Shown piece after piece: positions 51,877-60,171 of a DNA stretch of 64,000 bases; position 1 is the first letter of the stretch, and the number at the start of each line of letters is the position of its first letter. Both the position numbers and the translations under genes were made by a program. Under the pieces are notes generated by a model, which was given only the letters and a program-made list of their open reading frames with translations, did not search any database and was not told the DNA's origin. Source of the DNA: Atopobium sp. oral taxon 810 str. F0209 (GTDB lineage: Bacteria; Actinomycetota; Coriobacteriia; Coriobacteriales; Atopobiaceae); NCBI RefSeq assembly GCF_000466405.1, contig NZ_KE952935.1, forward strand, positions 56,847-120,846. Direction: 5' to 3'.

Positions 51877-54800
51877 ATGTCAACTTCGCGCGATTATCTG
51901 GAGTATCTAAACCAAAAGGTCGATATCGCCCCAGTAAACAGTGAAGAAGAGTATCAGGCCGCTAGTACTATTGAGTCTTTGATGCAAAGTCACGGCCTTG
52001 AAACACGTATGCAGGATTTTGAGGCGCCCGGCCTTGGAAAGCTGCCATACCGTGTAGTGGGTATTTTACTGTTTATCGGTGTCTTTTTGTCGGGTTTGTT
52101 GGGTACACCAGCAATGGTCGTGGGTATTCTTCTAGCTCTGGCTGCATTTGTTTTGCTTGCCCTAAATCATGCAGGTATTGTTGATTTGCTGGGTGGCTTG
52201 GGCGGCAAGATTCAAAGTCAGAACGTCATTGGTATTCACCGTGCCACAGGTCCGCTGGTAGTCAAAGGCAATCGTCCTATTGTGATTGTTGCCCACTACG
52301 ATACGCCTCGTGAGAACCTACTGAGCAATGAGCCTTTTGCGCGTTGGCAGTCCTTGCTACGCAAGTATTCCCCTCAAGCAAGTTGCCTCGCGGTGTTTTT
52401 TGGCGTGGTGCAATCCTTTGGTTTTATTCCTTCTGCTGCGCGTCACATTATGTGGGTCATTGCAATTATTTGTGCATTGCCACTGTTGATGATTGGCGTT
52501 GCCGATTTGCAACAACGCTTTGCTCCTTGTACAGAAGGCAGCAATGACAACAAATCTGGTGTAGCTGCCCTTCTTGGCGTGATGTCTATGGTGCATCCTG
52601 GCGATGATGAGGCAACGGGCTATGGTGAGCAGCGCGAGCAGCGCGATCGTGAGGCTGCTGAGCGTGCACGGATCGCAGCTGAGGAAGCCGCCGCCGCAGA
52701 AGAAGCTGCTCGCAAGGCAGCCGAAGAAGAGGCGCGTCTACAAGCAGAGGCTGAGGCTGCAGAAGCCGAAGCTATGACTGCTGAGGAAGAACGTGCAACT
52801 GCTGCTCAGGAAGAAGCAGCCCAAGCCGCTGTAGCTGCTGGTGTTGTAGTTGGTACGGATGTCGCTGCTGCAGCTGATGTCGATGATGAAGATGTTGAAT
52901 ACGATGATGAGTACGACGAAGACGAGTACCTTGATGCCGAACCCGTAGAGGGTGAGGAACTTGAGGGCGAATCTGAATATACCAATGAGTTTGAAGAGCA
53001 GGAACCTGAAGAAGGGCCTGTGGATTTTGAGACTGAAACTACTGAGGATAATGAAGAAGCAGATTACTCTGCCGAGCCAAACGATTCTGACGAGCCAGTG
53101 TCTGTAGCGGAAGACGCAGAGGAGCTTCCCGCAAAAGAAGCCAAAGATTTTGAAGAGCCATCCATGGAGGCTCCAGAGGAACCTGCGTCTAAACCTACGT
53201 CTGCAAAGCCTGCGACTCCTATTGAGCATCTCTACGAAGAACCGATTTCGGCTGCTCGAGTTGTGACACGCAAAGCAAAGAATGAAGAAGTGCTTGGAGT
53301 CCGGCATGGTCAGGAGACTCTCGAAGCGCTGCACATTCTGCCTGCGAGTTGCGAGATTATTTATAAGCTGCCCGAGATGGTTGAGAATAACAACGATGAG
53401 GACAAGCAGGAGGAGGAAGTCGCTACCGACGCACTTTCCTATCAAGATGCGGAAGAGTCCTACGAAGAACAAGAATCCGATGCTGAGGTATATGACGACG
53501 AGTATTACGACGAAGAAGAAGATGGTTATCTCGTGCCCGATGAAGTCCAGCCGCAAGGTATGGGCGCTCGTATTCAGGGATTCTTTGCACGTATAAAGGA
53601 TAGTATTTCTGCTCACAGATCTGTTGAGCCCGAGCAATATGAAGAAGAGCTGGGCTATGAGGACGCTCCTATAGATGAGGAAGAGTACATTCAGGATAGC
53701 AATGAGGCGGCTGAAGATGATTACGCTGAGGATAGCTATCCTGATGAAGACCTTGGATCAGAGGAAGATTTTGATTCTAGCGACAATGAATACTCTGATG
53801 ACGAAGAACTCGAACCTGTGACAGATCAGCGTGAAGAGGACGAATACGACGAGTATCAATATCTCGATGCCATTATCGAGGAAGAAATTCCTGAAGATGA
53901 GGATGTTATTGAAGAAACAGCGCCTGAACAAGGCGACGAGGCTTCCGATGAGTCTGTTGACACTATCGATGAAGTAGATGAAGAAGCCACAGACGAGGCA
54001 AGTGAAGAAGACGCTGCTGGGGAAGAGACCGAAGAGTCTTTGTGGACAGATGCACCTGATACTTCTGCTATTCGGCCTCCCCGTGAAGTCCTAGCTGAGC
54101 TTGATGTGGAGTCTACACAGGCTTCCGAGGTGGCATCCGAATCTGAGGCTGGGTCCGAAACTGAACTCGAATCCACATCCGCTGAAGCAACTAGTTTCTC
54201 TGTAAAATCAGAGAATGCGCTGTCCTCTGCTGAGATTGAATCTACAGTAGCTGAGTTCGATGCCGAAGAGGCCTCTATGGAGACCCGCGCGATGCCGCGC
54301 ATCCAAGAAGATGCTGATGGTACTCTGCCGTTTATTCCTTTAGGTCAGTTGGCAAATGGCCAAGAAGTTGACGAGCATGCTGATACCAAAGACCCGTCGG
54401 GTTTGGATACCTTAGCCACAGATGAGACCGTTGTTTCTTCCAGGTTGCCTGATGTGCAGCCCGAACCTGCAGCCCTTGATGATCCTGACTGGGGTAAATC
54501 TAATTTCAGGCCACCTGTAAGTAGTGTGGCTCGTCGTGCCGTTCTTTTTGATTTGCCTGATCCTTCGGGTGATGAGGACGATGTTGATCCTTTAGGTGAT
54601 GAGCTTGAGTCCACCGCAAAGACATCTCGTCGTCGTATGAGTGAGGCTGGCCAGCAGGCTCGCGCAGCGATTGATGCTGCCGCTCAACGTACGAGTGAAG
54701 CGCACGTAGACGCGCAGGAGGAGGATGTTGCGCCTCAATCATTAACAACTCTGCATGCCCCATCACCTCAGGATGAGAAGCCTAAAAACAAGCGTCGTCG

Positions 54801-55512
54801 CGGCTTATTCCACCGCGGCAACAAAGCCGAAGAAGAGCCCGAATCTTTAGGTGACTGGCTAGGCGTTGGTGATGATTACGATGCCAAGAAGGATGGCCGC
54901 GCTATCGGCAGCTGGGAACATTTTGATGATGACGAAGGTGGCAAACCTCGCCCCAACAATAGTTGGAAGGGCGGCGCTACAAGGCGTGACGGCAAGCGTA
55001 CCAACGAAGATGATGTTCGGGTACAAGAAGAGCTTCGCGATAGCATTTTGGCTATGGGTGATGACGAACTGCTCGCCCATGACATCTGGTTTGTGGCATT
55101 GGGTGGTTCGTATGCAGACCATGCGGGTATGAAAGCCTTCCTTGCAGAAAATCGTCGCAATGCGCGTGGTTCCTTTGTCATTAATCTCTCTTGTGTTGGT
55201 GATGGAGAGTTGACGCTGCTGACTGAAGAAGGTCAGGTAAATTCCCGCAAAGCCGATCGCCGTCTTGCGCGTCTCATTGGTCAGATTGCCGACGATCTTC
55301 ACATTGAGCTTGGTCGCACCAAGCACGACTGGGAGGATACTGACGCCACGCCTGCCATGCGTGCAAGGATGCGTGCTGCAACCATTTGTGGCCTTACTCC
55401 TAATGGTGCCTTGGCACTTTCTCAGGTACCTGGTGATGATCCTGATGAGGTAGATCCCGCACAAGTCAATTCGGTTGCCGAGCTTGTTGCAGAGATTATC
55501 CGTAGATCATAA
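51877..55512 (+). CDS. M28-like membrane metallopeptidase homologue split by a giant acidic insertion
   Basis: A 1211-residue protein. The N-terminal part has M28 metal motifs VAHYDT (H140, D142) and SNDNKSGVAALL (D224), with two pairs of membrane helices (about 58-97 and 168-208) around them. From about 245 to 1050 comes an insertion: an Ala/Glu helical stretch, then hundreds of residues mostly Glu, Asp and Ser. The fold resumes at about 1060 (IWFVALGG...MKAFLAEN...FVINLSCVGDGELTLL). There the catalytic Glu-Glu expected after FGG is replaced by Ser-Tyr, and the Asp of INLD is Ser, so peptidase activity is doubtful. The start at 51877 has AAAGG 9 bp upstream. Confidence 0.75.
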   Translation: MSTSRDYLEYLNQKVDIAPVNSEEEYQAASTIESLMQSHGLETRMQDFEAPGLGKLPYRVVGILLFIGVFLSGLLGTPAMVVGILLALAAFVLLALNHAGIVDLLGGLGGKIQSQNVIGIHRATGPLVVKGNRPIVIVAHYDTPRENLLSNEPFARWQSLLRKYSPQASCLAVFFGVVQSFGFIPSAARHIMWVIAIICALPLLMIGVADLQQRFAPCTEGSNDNKSGVAALLGVMSMVHPGDDEATGYGEQREQRDREAAERARIAAEEAAAAEEAARKAAEEEARLQAEAEAAEAEAMTAEEERATAAQEEAAQAAVAAGVVVGTDVAAAADVDDEDVEYDDEYDEDEYLDAEPVEGEELEGESEYTNEFEEQEPEEGPVDFETETTEDNEEADYSAEPNDSDEPVSVAEDAEELPAKEAKDFEEPSMEAPEEPASKPTSAKPATPIEHLYEEPISAARVVTRKAKNEEVLGVRHGQETLEALHILPASCEIIYKLPEMVENNNDEDKQEEEVATDALSYQDAEESYEEQESDAEVYDDEYYDEEEDGYLVPDEVQPQGMGARIQGFFARIKDSISAHRSVEPEQYEEELGYEDAPIDEEEYIQDSNEAAEDDYAEDSYPDEDLGSEEDFDSSDNEYSDDEELEPVTDQREEDEYDEYQYLDAIIEEEIPEDEDVIEETAPEQGDEASDESVDTIDEVDEEATDEASEEDAAGEETEESLWTDAPDTSAIRPPREVLAELDVESTQASEVASESEAGSETELESTSAEATSFSVKSENALSSAEIESTVAEFDAEEASMETRAMPRIQEDADGTLPFIPLGQLANGQEVDEHADTKDPSGLDTLATDETVVSSRLPDVQPEPAALDDPDWGKSNFRPPVSSVARRAVLFDLPDPSGDEDDVDPLGDELESTAKTSRRRMSEAGQQARAAIDAAAQRTSEAHVDAQEEDVAPQSLTTLHAPSPQDEKPKNKRRRGLFHRGNKAEEEPESLGDWLGVGDDYDAKKDGRAIGSWEHFDDDEGGKPRPNNSWKGGATRRDGKRTNEDDVRVQEELRDSILAMGDDELLAHDIWFVALGGSYADHAGMKAFLAENRRNARGSFVINLSCVGDGELTLLTEEGQVNSRKADRRLARLIGQIADDLHIELGRTKHDWEDTDATPAMRARMRAATICGLTPNGALALSQVPGDDPDEVDPAQVNSVAELVAEIIRRS

Positions 55513-55546
55513 ATATATGCAATTGTTAGTGTTGAGCTTTTAAGTG

Positions 55547-55801
55547 TTAGCGCGTTTTAACCTCCAAGCTCTTCGTTTGAGAGCTTGGAGGTTTATTAAT
55601 GTCGCTAAACCTTGGAGGTTTATTAAGGTCGCCAAACAATAGGGTGCGCGCTCGACCAGCGTGTCCCACACCTAAATGTATGGCAGAGCTACACAGATCT
55701 CCTCCACGCAAGGTTGGTTTATAAAAAGGTAGACAAACTGTACTAAGTGTGCGTTTTTGTCGGCTTGATTTTCTTCTTCCACACTCGATAGCAATAAACA
55801 T
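55547..55801 (-). CDS. Doubtful small ORF
   Basis: An 84-codon frame with a good AAGGAG site seven bases before its ATG, encoding a basic Cys-containing peptide (MFIAIECGRRKSSRQKRT). Its end runs through a tandem 27-bp repeat (giving DLNKPPRF and DINKPPSS) and the hairpin that terminates the plus-strand gene, which speaks against it. I list it because of the ribosome site only. Confidence 0.2.
   Translation of the reverse strand: MFIAIECGRRKSSRQKRTLSTVCLPFYKPTLRGGDLCSSAIHLGVGHAGRARTLLFGDLNKPPRFSDINKPPSSQTKSLEVKTR
55559..55597 (+). terminator. Intrinsic terminator of the M28-like gene
   Basis: A perfect 14-bp stem, AACCTCCAAGCTCT/AGAGCTTGGAGGTT with a seven-base loop, is followed by TATTAAT. 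It overlaps the first copy of a 27-bp tandem repeat. Confidence 0.75.
55584..55637. repeat. Tandem 27-bp repeat, two copies
   Basis: 55584-55610 and 55611-55637 match at 25 of 27 positions, starting CTTGGAGGTTTATTAA. The first copy contains half of the terminator stem. No gene with support is seen in 55638-56015; CTTGGATTTAGCTTGGAT recurs at about 55847. Confidence 0.85.
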
Positions 55802-56015
55802 AGTCATTCTCCTTTTTGTTGAGGAGATGACTCTACACCTGCTAGCTTGGATTTAGCTTGGATGATAACTGCTTTCAACTGCACAAACGCTGGATAATAA
55901 CTGGTGGCAGTCTGCAAACATCCAGCGCCAATCCCTGTAATTGACATGGCAATCACGTGCGTTTGGCCGAAAACTCGCGCGAGTTTCTCTCCCTGTGATA
56001 AAATCTCCACGCAAT

Positions 56016-56090
56016 GCGGGCATCGCCAAGTGGTAAGGCAATGGCTTCCCAAGCCATCATCCGCGGGTTCGAATCCCGTTGCCCGCTCCA
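56016..56090 (+). tRNA. tRNA-Gly (anticodon CCC)
   Basis: 75-nt tRNA with acceptor GCGGGCA/TGCCCGC, D arm CGCCAAGTGGTAAGGCA, anticodon loop TTCCCAA (CCC), T arm GTTCGAATC and an encoded CCA. Confidence 0.96.
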
Positions 56091-56101
56091 TACATATCAT
56101 C

Positions 56102-56124
56102 GGGCCCTTCGGGGCCTGTTTTGT
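56102..56124 (+). terminator. Terminator of tRNA-Gly
   Basis: GGCCC, a TTCG loop and GGGCC followed by TGTTTTG, 11 bp past the tRNA. Confidence 0.7.
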
Positions 56125-56204
56125 GTCTAAGGTACCTAGGTTTTGGGGCACACTAGTAACGGAAAAAGAAGTATCGGAAAGCTAGTACAAGAGGGGAGAA
56201 GGAG

Positions 56205-57488
56205 ATGCCTGATATCCCTATGACCTCGCAAGAGTGCAAGCGAGCAATCGAGGGTCTTTCGCACCAAATCGAAAATTATGCAAAACTTTTGGTTCGTGTG
56301 GGTTGTTCGATTAGGCCAGGTCAAGAGTTTGTGGTTTCTGCTCCTGTTGAGTGTGCTGACTTTGCTCGTCGTGTAGTTAAAGCGGGTTATGAGGCTGGTG
56401 CAGGTCACGTTACGGTGATTTGGGCTGATGATGCGATTACGCGTATGGAGTATGAAAACGTCGATATCTCCTGGTTTGAACACACACCCAGCTGGAAACG
56501 CGAGCAACTCAACAGCCTTGCCGAAGCGGGTGCGGCATTTCTTTTTCTTGAAGGCACTGATCCTGCAATATTGGCAGGTATAGACCCTGCAAAACCAGCC
56601 GCTGCGCACCGTTCGCGCAATCTTGAATGCAAATCATTCCGCGACGGCATGGACTTTGGTCGTAATGTGTGGTGTATTGCGGGTGTGCCTGTTGAGGCAT
56701 GGGCAAAGAAGGTCTTCCCAGGGATGTCTGCTGAGGAGGCAGTCTATCACCTGTGGGTGGCAATTCTGTCCGTTGCTCGCTCTGATGGTAACGACCCTCA
56801 GGGTGCTTGGGAAACACACAACGCCACCTTTGAAAAGAACAAACGCCTGCTTAATACCGCAAAATACGATCGCCTGCGTTATCGTTCTTCTAACGGAACC
56901 AATTTAATTGTGGGCCTGAATCCAAATGGGATTTGGGAGGGCGGTGCAGGTCGCACCAAGGATGGCACGGTTTTCTTCCCCAATATTCCCACTGAGGAAG
57001 TCTTTACGACACCTGATCGCATGCGTGTTGATGGCATTGTGTACTCTGCATTGCCACTTGTCCATGCTGGCCAAATCGTGCGCGACTTCTGGTTGCGTTT
57101 TGAGACTGGTCGTGTTGTTGAGTTTGACGCTGCTGAGGGTAGAGAGGTACTTGAGCACATTATCAAGACGGATGAAGGTGCATGCCGACTGGGTGAGTGC
57201 GCGTTAATCTCCAAAAGCACGCCCATTAGGCAGTCAGGCTTGCTTTTCTATGACACGCTTTACGATGAGAACGCTAGCTGTCATCTTGCGTTGGGTATGG
57301 GCTTTCCCGAGTGTATCGAAGGTGGCCTTGAAATGGACAAAGATCAGCTTGTCGCCGCAGGCGTCAATCAAAGTGCAACTCACGTAGACTTTATGATTGG
57401 CTCTGACGACATGGATATTTGGGGTGTGAACAAAGATGGCTCTGAAACCCCCATCTTTGTTCATGGTCAATGGTCTTGGGAAAGCTAG
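56205..57488 (+). CDS. Aminopeptidase, M29 family
   Basis: A 427-residue cytosolic metallo-aminopeptidase. The C-terminal half has the M29 pattern FFPNIPTEEVFTTPDRMRVDG, RLGECALI, FYDTLYDENASCHLALGMGFPECIEGG and HVDFMIGSDDMDI, supplying Glu, His and Asp ligands for two metal ions. GGGGAGAAGGAG lies directly before the ATG; ATG at 56220 is a possible later start. It ends 28 bp before a peptidase T gene, so the two probably form a peptide-degradation operon. Confidence 0.92.
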   Translation: MPDIPMTSQECKRAIEGLSHQIENYAKLLVRVGCSIRPGQEFVVSAPVECADFARRVVKAGYEAGAGHVTVIWADDAITRMEYENVDISWFEHTPSWKREQLNSLAEAGAAFLFLEGTDPAILAGIDPAKPAAAHRSRNLECKSFRDGMDFGRNVWCIAGVPVEAWAKKVFPGMSAEEAVYHLWVAILSVARSDGNDPQGAWETHNATFEKNKRLLNTAKYDRLRYRSSNGTNLIVGLNPNGIWEGGAGRTKDGTVFFPNIPTEEVFTTPDRMRVDGIVYSALPLVHAGQIVRDFWLRFETGRVVEFDAAEGREVLEHIIKTDEGACRLGECALISKSTPIRQSGLLFYDTLYDENASCHLALGMGFPECIEGGLEMDKDQLVAAGVNQSATHVDFMIGSDDMDIWGVNKDGSETPIFVHGQWSWES

Positions 57489-57516
57489 AGTTACAACAAT
57501 ACTACGGAGGCGTGTT

Positions 57517-58752
57517 ATGCGTGCCTATGAAAGGCTACTGAAATACGTAAGCTACCCCACTGGATCTAATCCTGAGGCGACTGAAGTGCCAAGCAACCCA
57601 GATGAGTTTATTTTTGCTCGCGATCTAGCCACAGAGATGGAAACCTTGGGTTTTGCACATGTTGGTGTAGATGAGCACTGTTACGTACGCGGCACTATTC
57701 CTGCGAATATCGAGAATTACGATGGTCCCGTCCTTGGTCTTGTTGTTCATATTGATGTGTCGAGTGCAGCTGCTTATACCGATATTAAGCCTCAGGTGAT
57801 TCACTATACAGGTGGTGACCTCGTACAAGATGCCGAGAAAGCCTATGTGGTAAGTCGCGATGACTACCCCTTCCTGGCTCGCTATGAAGGGATGGATATT
57901 GTGACCTCCGATGGCACCACCTTACTCGGTGCCGATGATAAAGCAGGCGTGTCGGAGATCATGACTCTGGCCGAACAATTGCAGGCTGATCCCACCATTA
58001 AGCATGGCACCATTGAAGTGTGCTTTACTCCCGACGAAGAAATTGGTCGTGGCAGCGATTTCTTTAATATTGAGGGGTTTAATGCTGATGTGGCCTATAC
58101 CGTTGATGGTGAGGCATTTGGTGAGGTGCAGGGCGAGACCTTCAACGCGTTGAGTGCGGTCGTGCGCATTAACGGCTTTAGCATCCATCCTGGTTCAGCG
58201 AAAAACATGATGAAGAATGCTTGTCGTATCGCCTGCGAGTTTGATGGTTTGATTCCTGATAGTGAAACCCCTGAGCATACCGAGGGTTATGAAGGTTTCT
58301 ATCACCTGATCGAAATGAAGGGTGATGTTGAGCGGATGGATTTGGACTACATCATCCGCGACCATGATTTGGCTTTAGCACAGGGACGTGCTGAGCATAT
58401 GCATAGAATCGCTGAGTTCCTCAATAGCAAATATGGTGAAGGCACAGTCGAGGTCAGCATTGAAGAATCCTACAGAAGTATGATTGAGATTATCAACGAA
58501 CACCCACGCCTCTTAGAACTGCCTATTCAGATTTTGAAAGATATGGGAGTTGAGGCGGATACCAGTCCCATTCGTGGTGGTACTGATGGCGCAACTCTTT
58601 CCTTTAAGGGTTTGCCCTGCCCCAATCTCGGTGTTGGTGGCCATAATTTCCATGGTCGCAAAGAGTTCGCGGTTGTTCAGTCGATGGATTCTGTTGTTGA
58701 GTTGCTCGTTCGTTTGGTCCAAGCAATTGCCAATGAACCCAAGACTTTATAG
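57517..58752 (+). CDS. pepT: Peptidase T (tripeptidase, M20B)
   Basis: A 411-residue zinc tripeptidase. Metal and catalytic motifs are HIDVSSAA (about 93; usually HxDTSP), LLGADDKAGVSEI (about 137), FTPDEEIGRGSDFF (about 172), RGGTDGATLSFKGLPCPNLG and GHNFHGRKEF. GGAGG before the ATG at 57517 sets the start. It follows the M29 gene in one transcript; together they would release single amino acids from tripeptides and longer peptides. Confidence 0.93.
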   Translation: MRAYERLLKYVSYPTGSNPEATEVPSNPDEFIFARDLATEMETLGFAHVGVDEHCYVRGTIPANIENYDGPVLGLVVHIDVSSAAAYTDIKPQVIHYTGGDLVQDAEKAYVVSRDDYPFLARYEGMDIVTSDGTTLLGADDKAGVSEIMTLAEQLQADPTIKHGTIEVCFTPDEEIGRGSDFFNIEGFNADVAYTVDGEAFGEVQGETFNALSAVVRINGFSIHPGSAKNMMKNACRIACEFDGLIPDSETPEHTEGYEGFYHLIEMKGDVERMDLDYIIRDHDLALAQGRAEHMHRIAEFLNSKYGEGTVEVSIEESYRSMIEIINEHPRLLELPIQILKDMGVEADTSPIRGGTDGATLSFKGLPCPNLGVGGHNFHGRKEFAVVQSMDSVVELLVRLVQAIANEPKTL

Positions 58753-58844
58753 TAGGTTTGCACGAAAAAAATTCATATCGAGCTACTTGTTCGTATCATA
58801 AAAGTCCGCGGCGTGGTAAAATCGCCACGCGTGGCAAAGCGCAA

Positions 58845-58920
58845 GGGTCGTTAGCTCAGTTGGTAGAGCAGGGGACTTTTAATCCCAAGGTCGTGGGTTC
58901 GATTCCCACACGACCCACCA
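58845..58920 (+). tRNA. tRNA-Lys (anticodon UUU)
   Basis: 76-nt tRNA with acceptor GGGTCGT/ACGACCC, anticodon loop CTTTTAA (UUU), T arm GTTCGATTC and an encoded CCA. A GCCACGCGTGGC palindrome lies just upstream. Confidence 0.96.
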
Positions 58921-58928
58921 GAAAGTAC

Positions 58929-58958
58929 AAGGTCAGAGCTTCGGCTCTGACCTTTTTT
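58929..58958 (+). terminator. Terminator of tRNA-Lys
   Basis: A perfect 11-bp stem AAGGTCAGAGC/GCTCTGACCTT with a TTCG loop, followed by TTTT. Confidence 0.95.
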
Positions 58959-58959
58959 A

Positions 58960-59300
58960 TGTCCAAGTGACACGAAGTGGCAAATAGCGGCATATAGGAA
59001 AATGCGCGCCCGAGGCATATGTATAACCACTAAATGACCGATGAAAAAGACACTTTTCAGCACATGCAAGTTCACTATTTGGAGCACAGGTGGGATACCA
59101 ACCACAAACACAACCACAGATGGTTCAAGTTTCGAAGTAAGCAAGCGTAAAACGCTGGTCATTTTTTTCGCAAGTCCGAAGGATGAACCATCTAGCGAAA
59201 CGAACCATCTATCGAAATTTTGACAGCGCAGGAAAAGGGTCACTGTGCACCGCCCCACCCCAAAAGCCCCCTCGTTCATCGCCTACTTGGGAAAAGCCCA
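58960..59300. other. Non-coding region with inverted GGTTCA/TGAACC marks
   Basis: No gene is seen. AGATGGTTC at about 59119 faces TGAACCATCT at 59184 and a second GAACCATCT at 59202, in a 17-bp direct repeat (GAACCATCTAGCGAAAC). It looks like a decayed relative of family 2, with TTTTTTTCGC between the arms. Confidence 0.45.
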
Positions 59301-59490
59301 TCGTTTATCCCACTCGCAAAGGGCTCTTATTTCATCATCCCACTTGCAAAGGGTTCCTTTTTTCACGTTTTGCTCCACAAAATGCCTGGTAAATTTTAGG
59401 TTGGTGGGGAATTATGAACCCAATTCACCGTCTGCTGATGAATTATGAACCGAATTCCGATGGAGCTGATGAATTGTGAACTCTTTTTGC
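59301..59490. repeat. Inverted two-arm array of 30/31-bp units (family 2 relative)
   Basis: The right arm has TGAACC or TGAACT marks at 59415, 59446 and 59477, exactly 31 bp apart, in units starting GAATTATGAACC and ending GCTGAT. The left arm, read on the minus strand, has CCCTTTGC units 30 bp apart with TGAAAT. The centre contains TTTCACGTTTTGC, recalling the TTCACGTTT of the family 1 centre. Confidence 0.7.
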
Positions 59491-59573
59491 ATGTTGCAGG
59501 TCTGCACCGTACTACGTACCACGTTGCGAGGCTGTGCGTGGTCTGCTTCTTAACAACTTAGGGGTGTGTCAGA

Positions 59574-59620
59574 AGCTATCTCAGGCCCTGTGTAAGACAC
59601 GTAATCAGACACACTTTTTC
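59574..59620 (+). terminator. Possible terminator in the 59-kb non-coding region
   Basis: GTGTGTC and GACACAC pair across a 27-base loop and are followed by TTTTTC. No gene is seen directly upstream, so it may end an unannotated transcript. Confidence 0.4.
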
Positions 59621-59697
59621 TATATGCCAAAACCCACTGAATTCCCTTAGAGTCTTGAGATTACAGAGGTTTGCTTCAATAAAAAGAAATGTATTCG

Positions 59698-59787
59698 AAA
59701 ACATCCACACTATTATTGCAATATGTAACATTTGACCAGTTAATAAAATAAATAAGTGAATTGTATGCTTAATAGTGTGGATGTTTT
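59698..59787. repeat. 18-bp perfect inverted repeat with 54-bp interior
   Basis: AAAACATCCACACTATTA (59698-59715) and TAATAGTGTGGATGTTTT (59770-59787) are exact inverted copies around an A+T-rich interior without coding capacity. Size and layout recall a small non-autonomous element or a large terminator. The remainder of 59788-60171 shows no supported gene; a 74-codon frame at 59937 lacks a ribosome site. Confidence 0.75.
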
Positions 59788-60171
59788 TGCGGTCAAAAAA
59801 TAAAAAATCGGTTTTCCAAGACCGTTATTTTGTCAGGTCAGGGCTGTAAGAATTAAAGCAGTTTTTAACCTTATGAGTAGAAGCACTAATAAATCTGCAG
59901 GTAAAAAGCGGTGTTTTCGAGCTAGATTTCTCTACCGTGAAGATAGGGCATTTTTCTTATTGCAGTATAAAATGTCGCAGAAGCTGCTTTGCGCCTCTTA
60001 AACGCGCTCTGAGCGCTTGGTTTTTTAGTTGGAATATCGCGTCGTACAAGCGAGATATGTATTGCCACTATATTCAAGCTGAGCTTTGCATATGGGATGT
60101 GCTGCTTTGTCTAGACTTTCCGTTTGCTGCGCTAGAATTGATACGCAGGTTACCTCGGTGAAAGGATGCAG

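Noticed and set aside
52738-53637. 299-codon minus-strand frame inside the M28-like gene
   Set aside because: Antisense of the acidic low-complexity region, where biased codons remove stops; no ribosome site.
55804-56151. 115-codon minus-strand frame
   Set aside because: It is the antisense of tRNA-Gly and flanking DNA; frames crossing tRNA genes this way are a known artefact.
59937-60161. 74-codon frame upstream of purB
   Set aside because: No ribosome site, and it runs into the purB promoter region with Cys- and Trp-rich, non-protein-like content.
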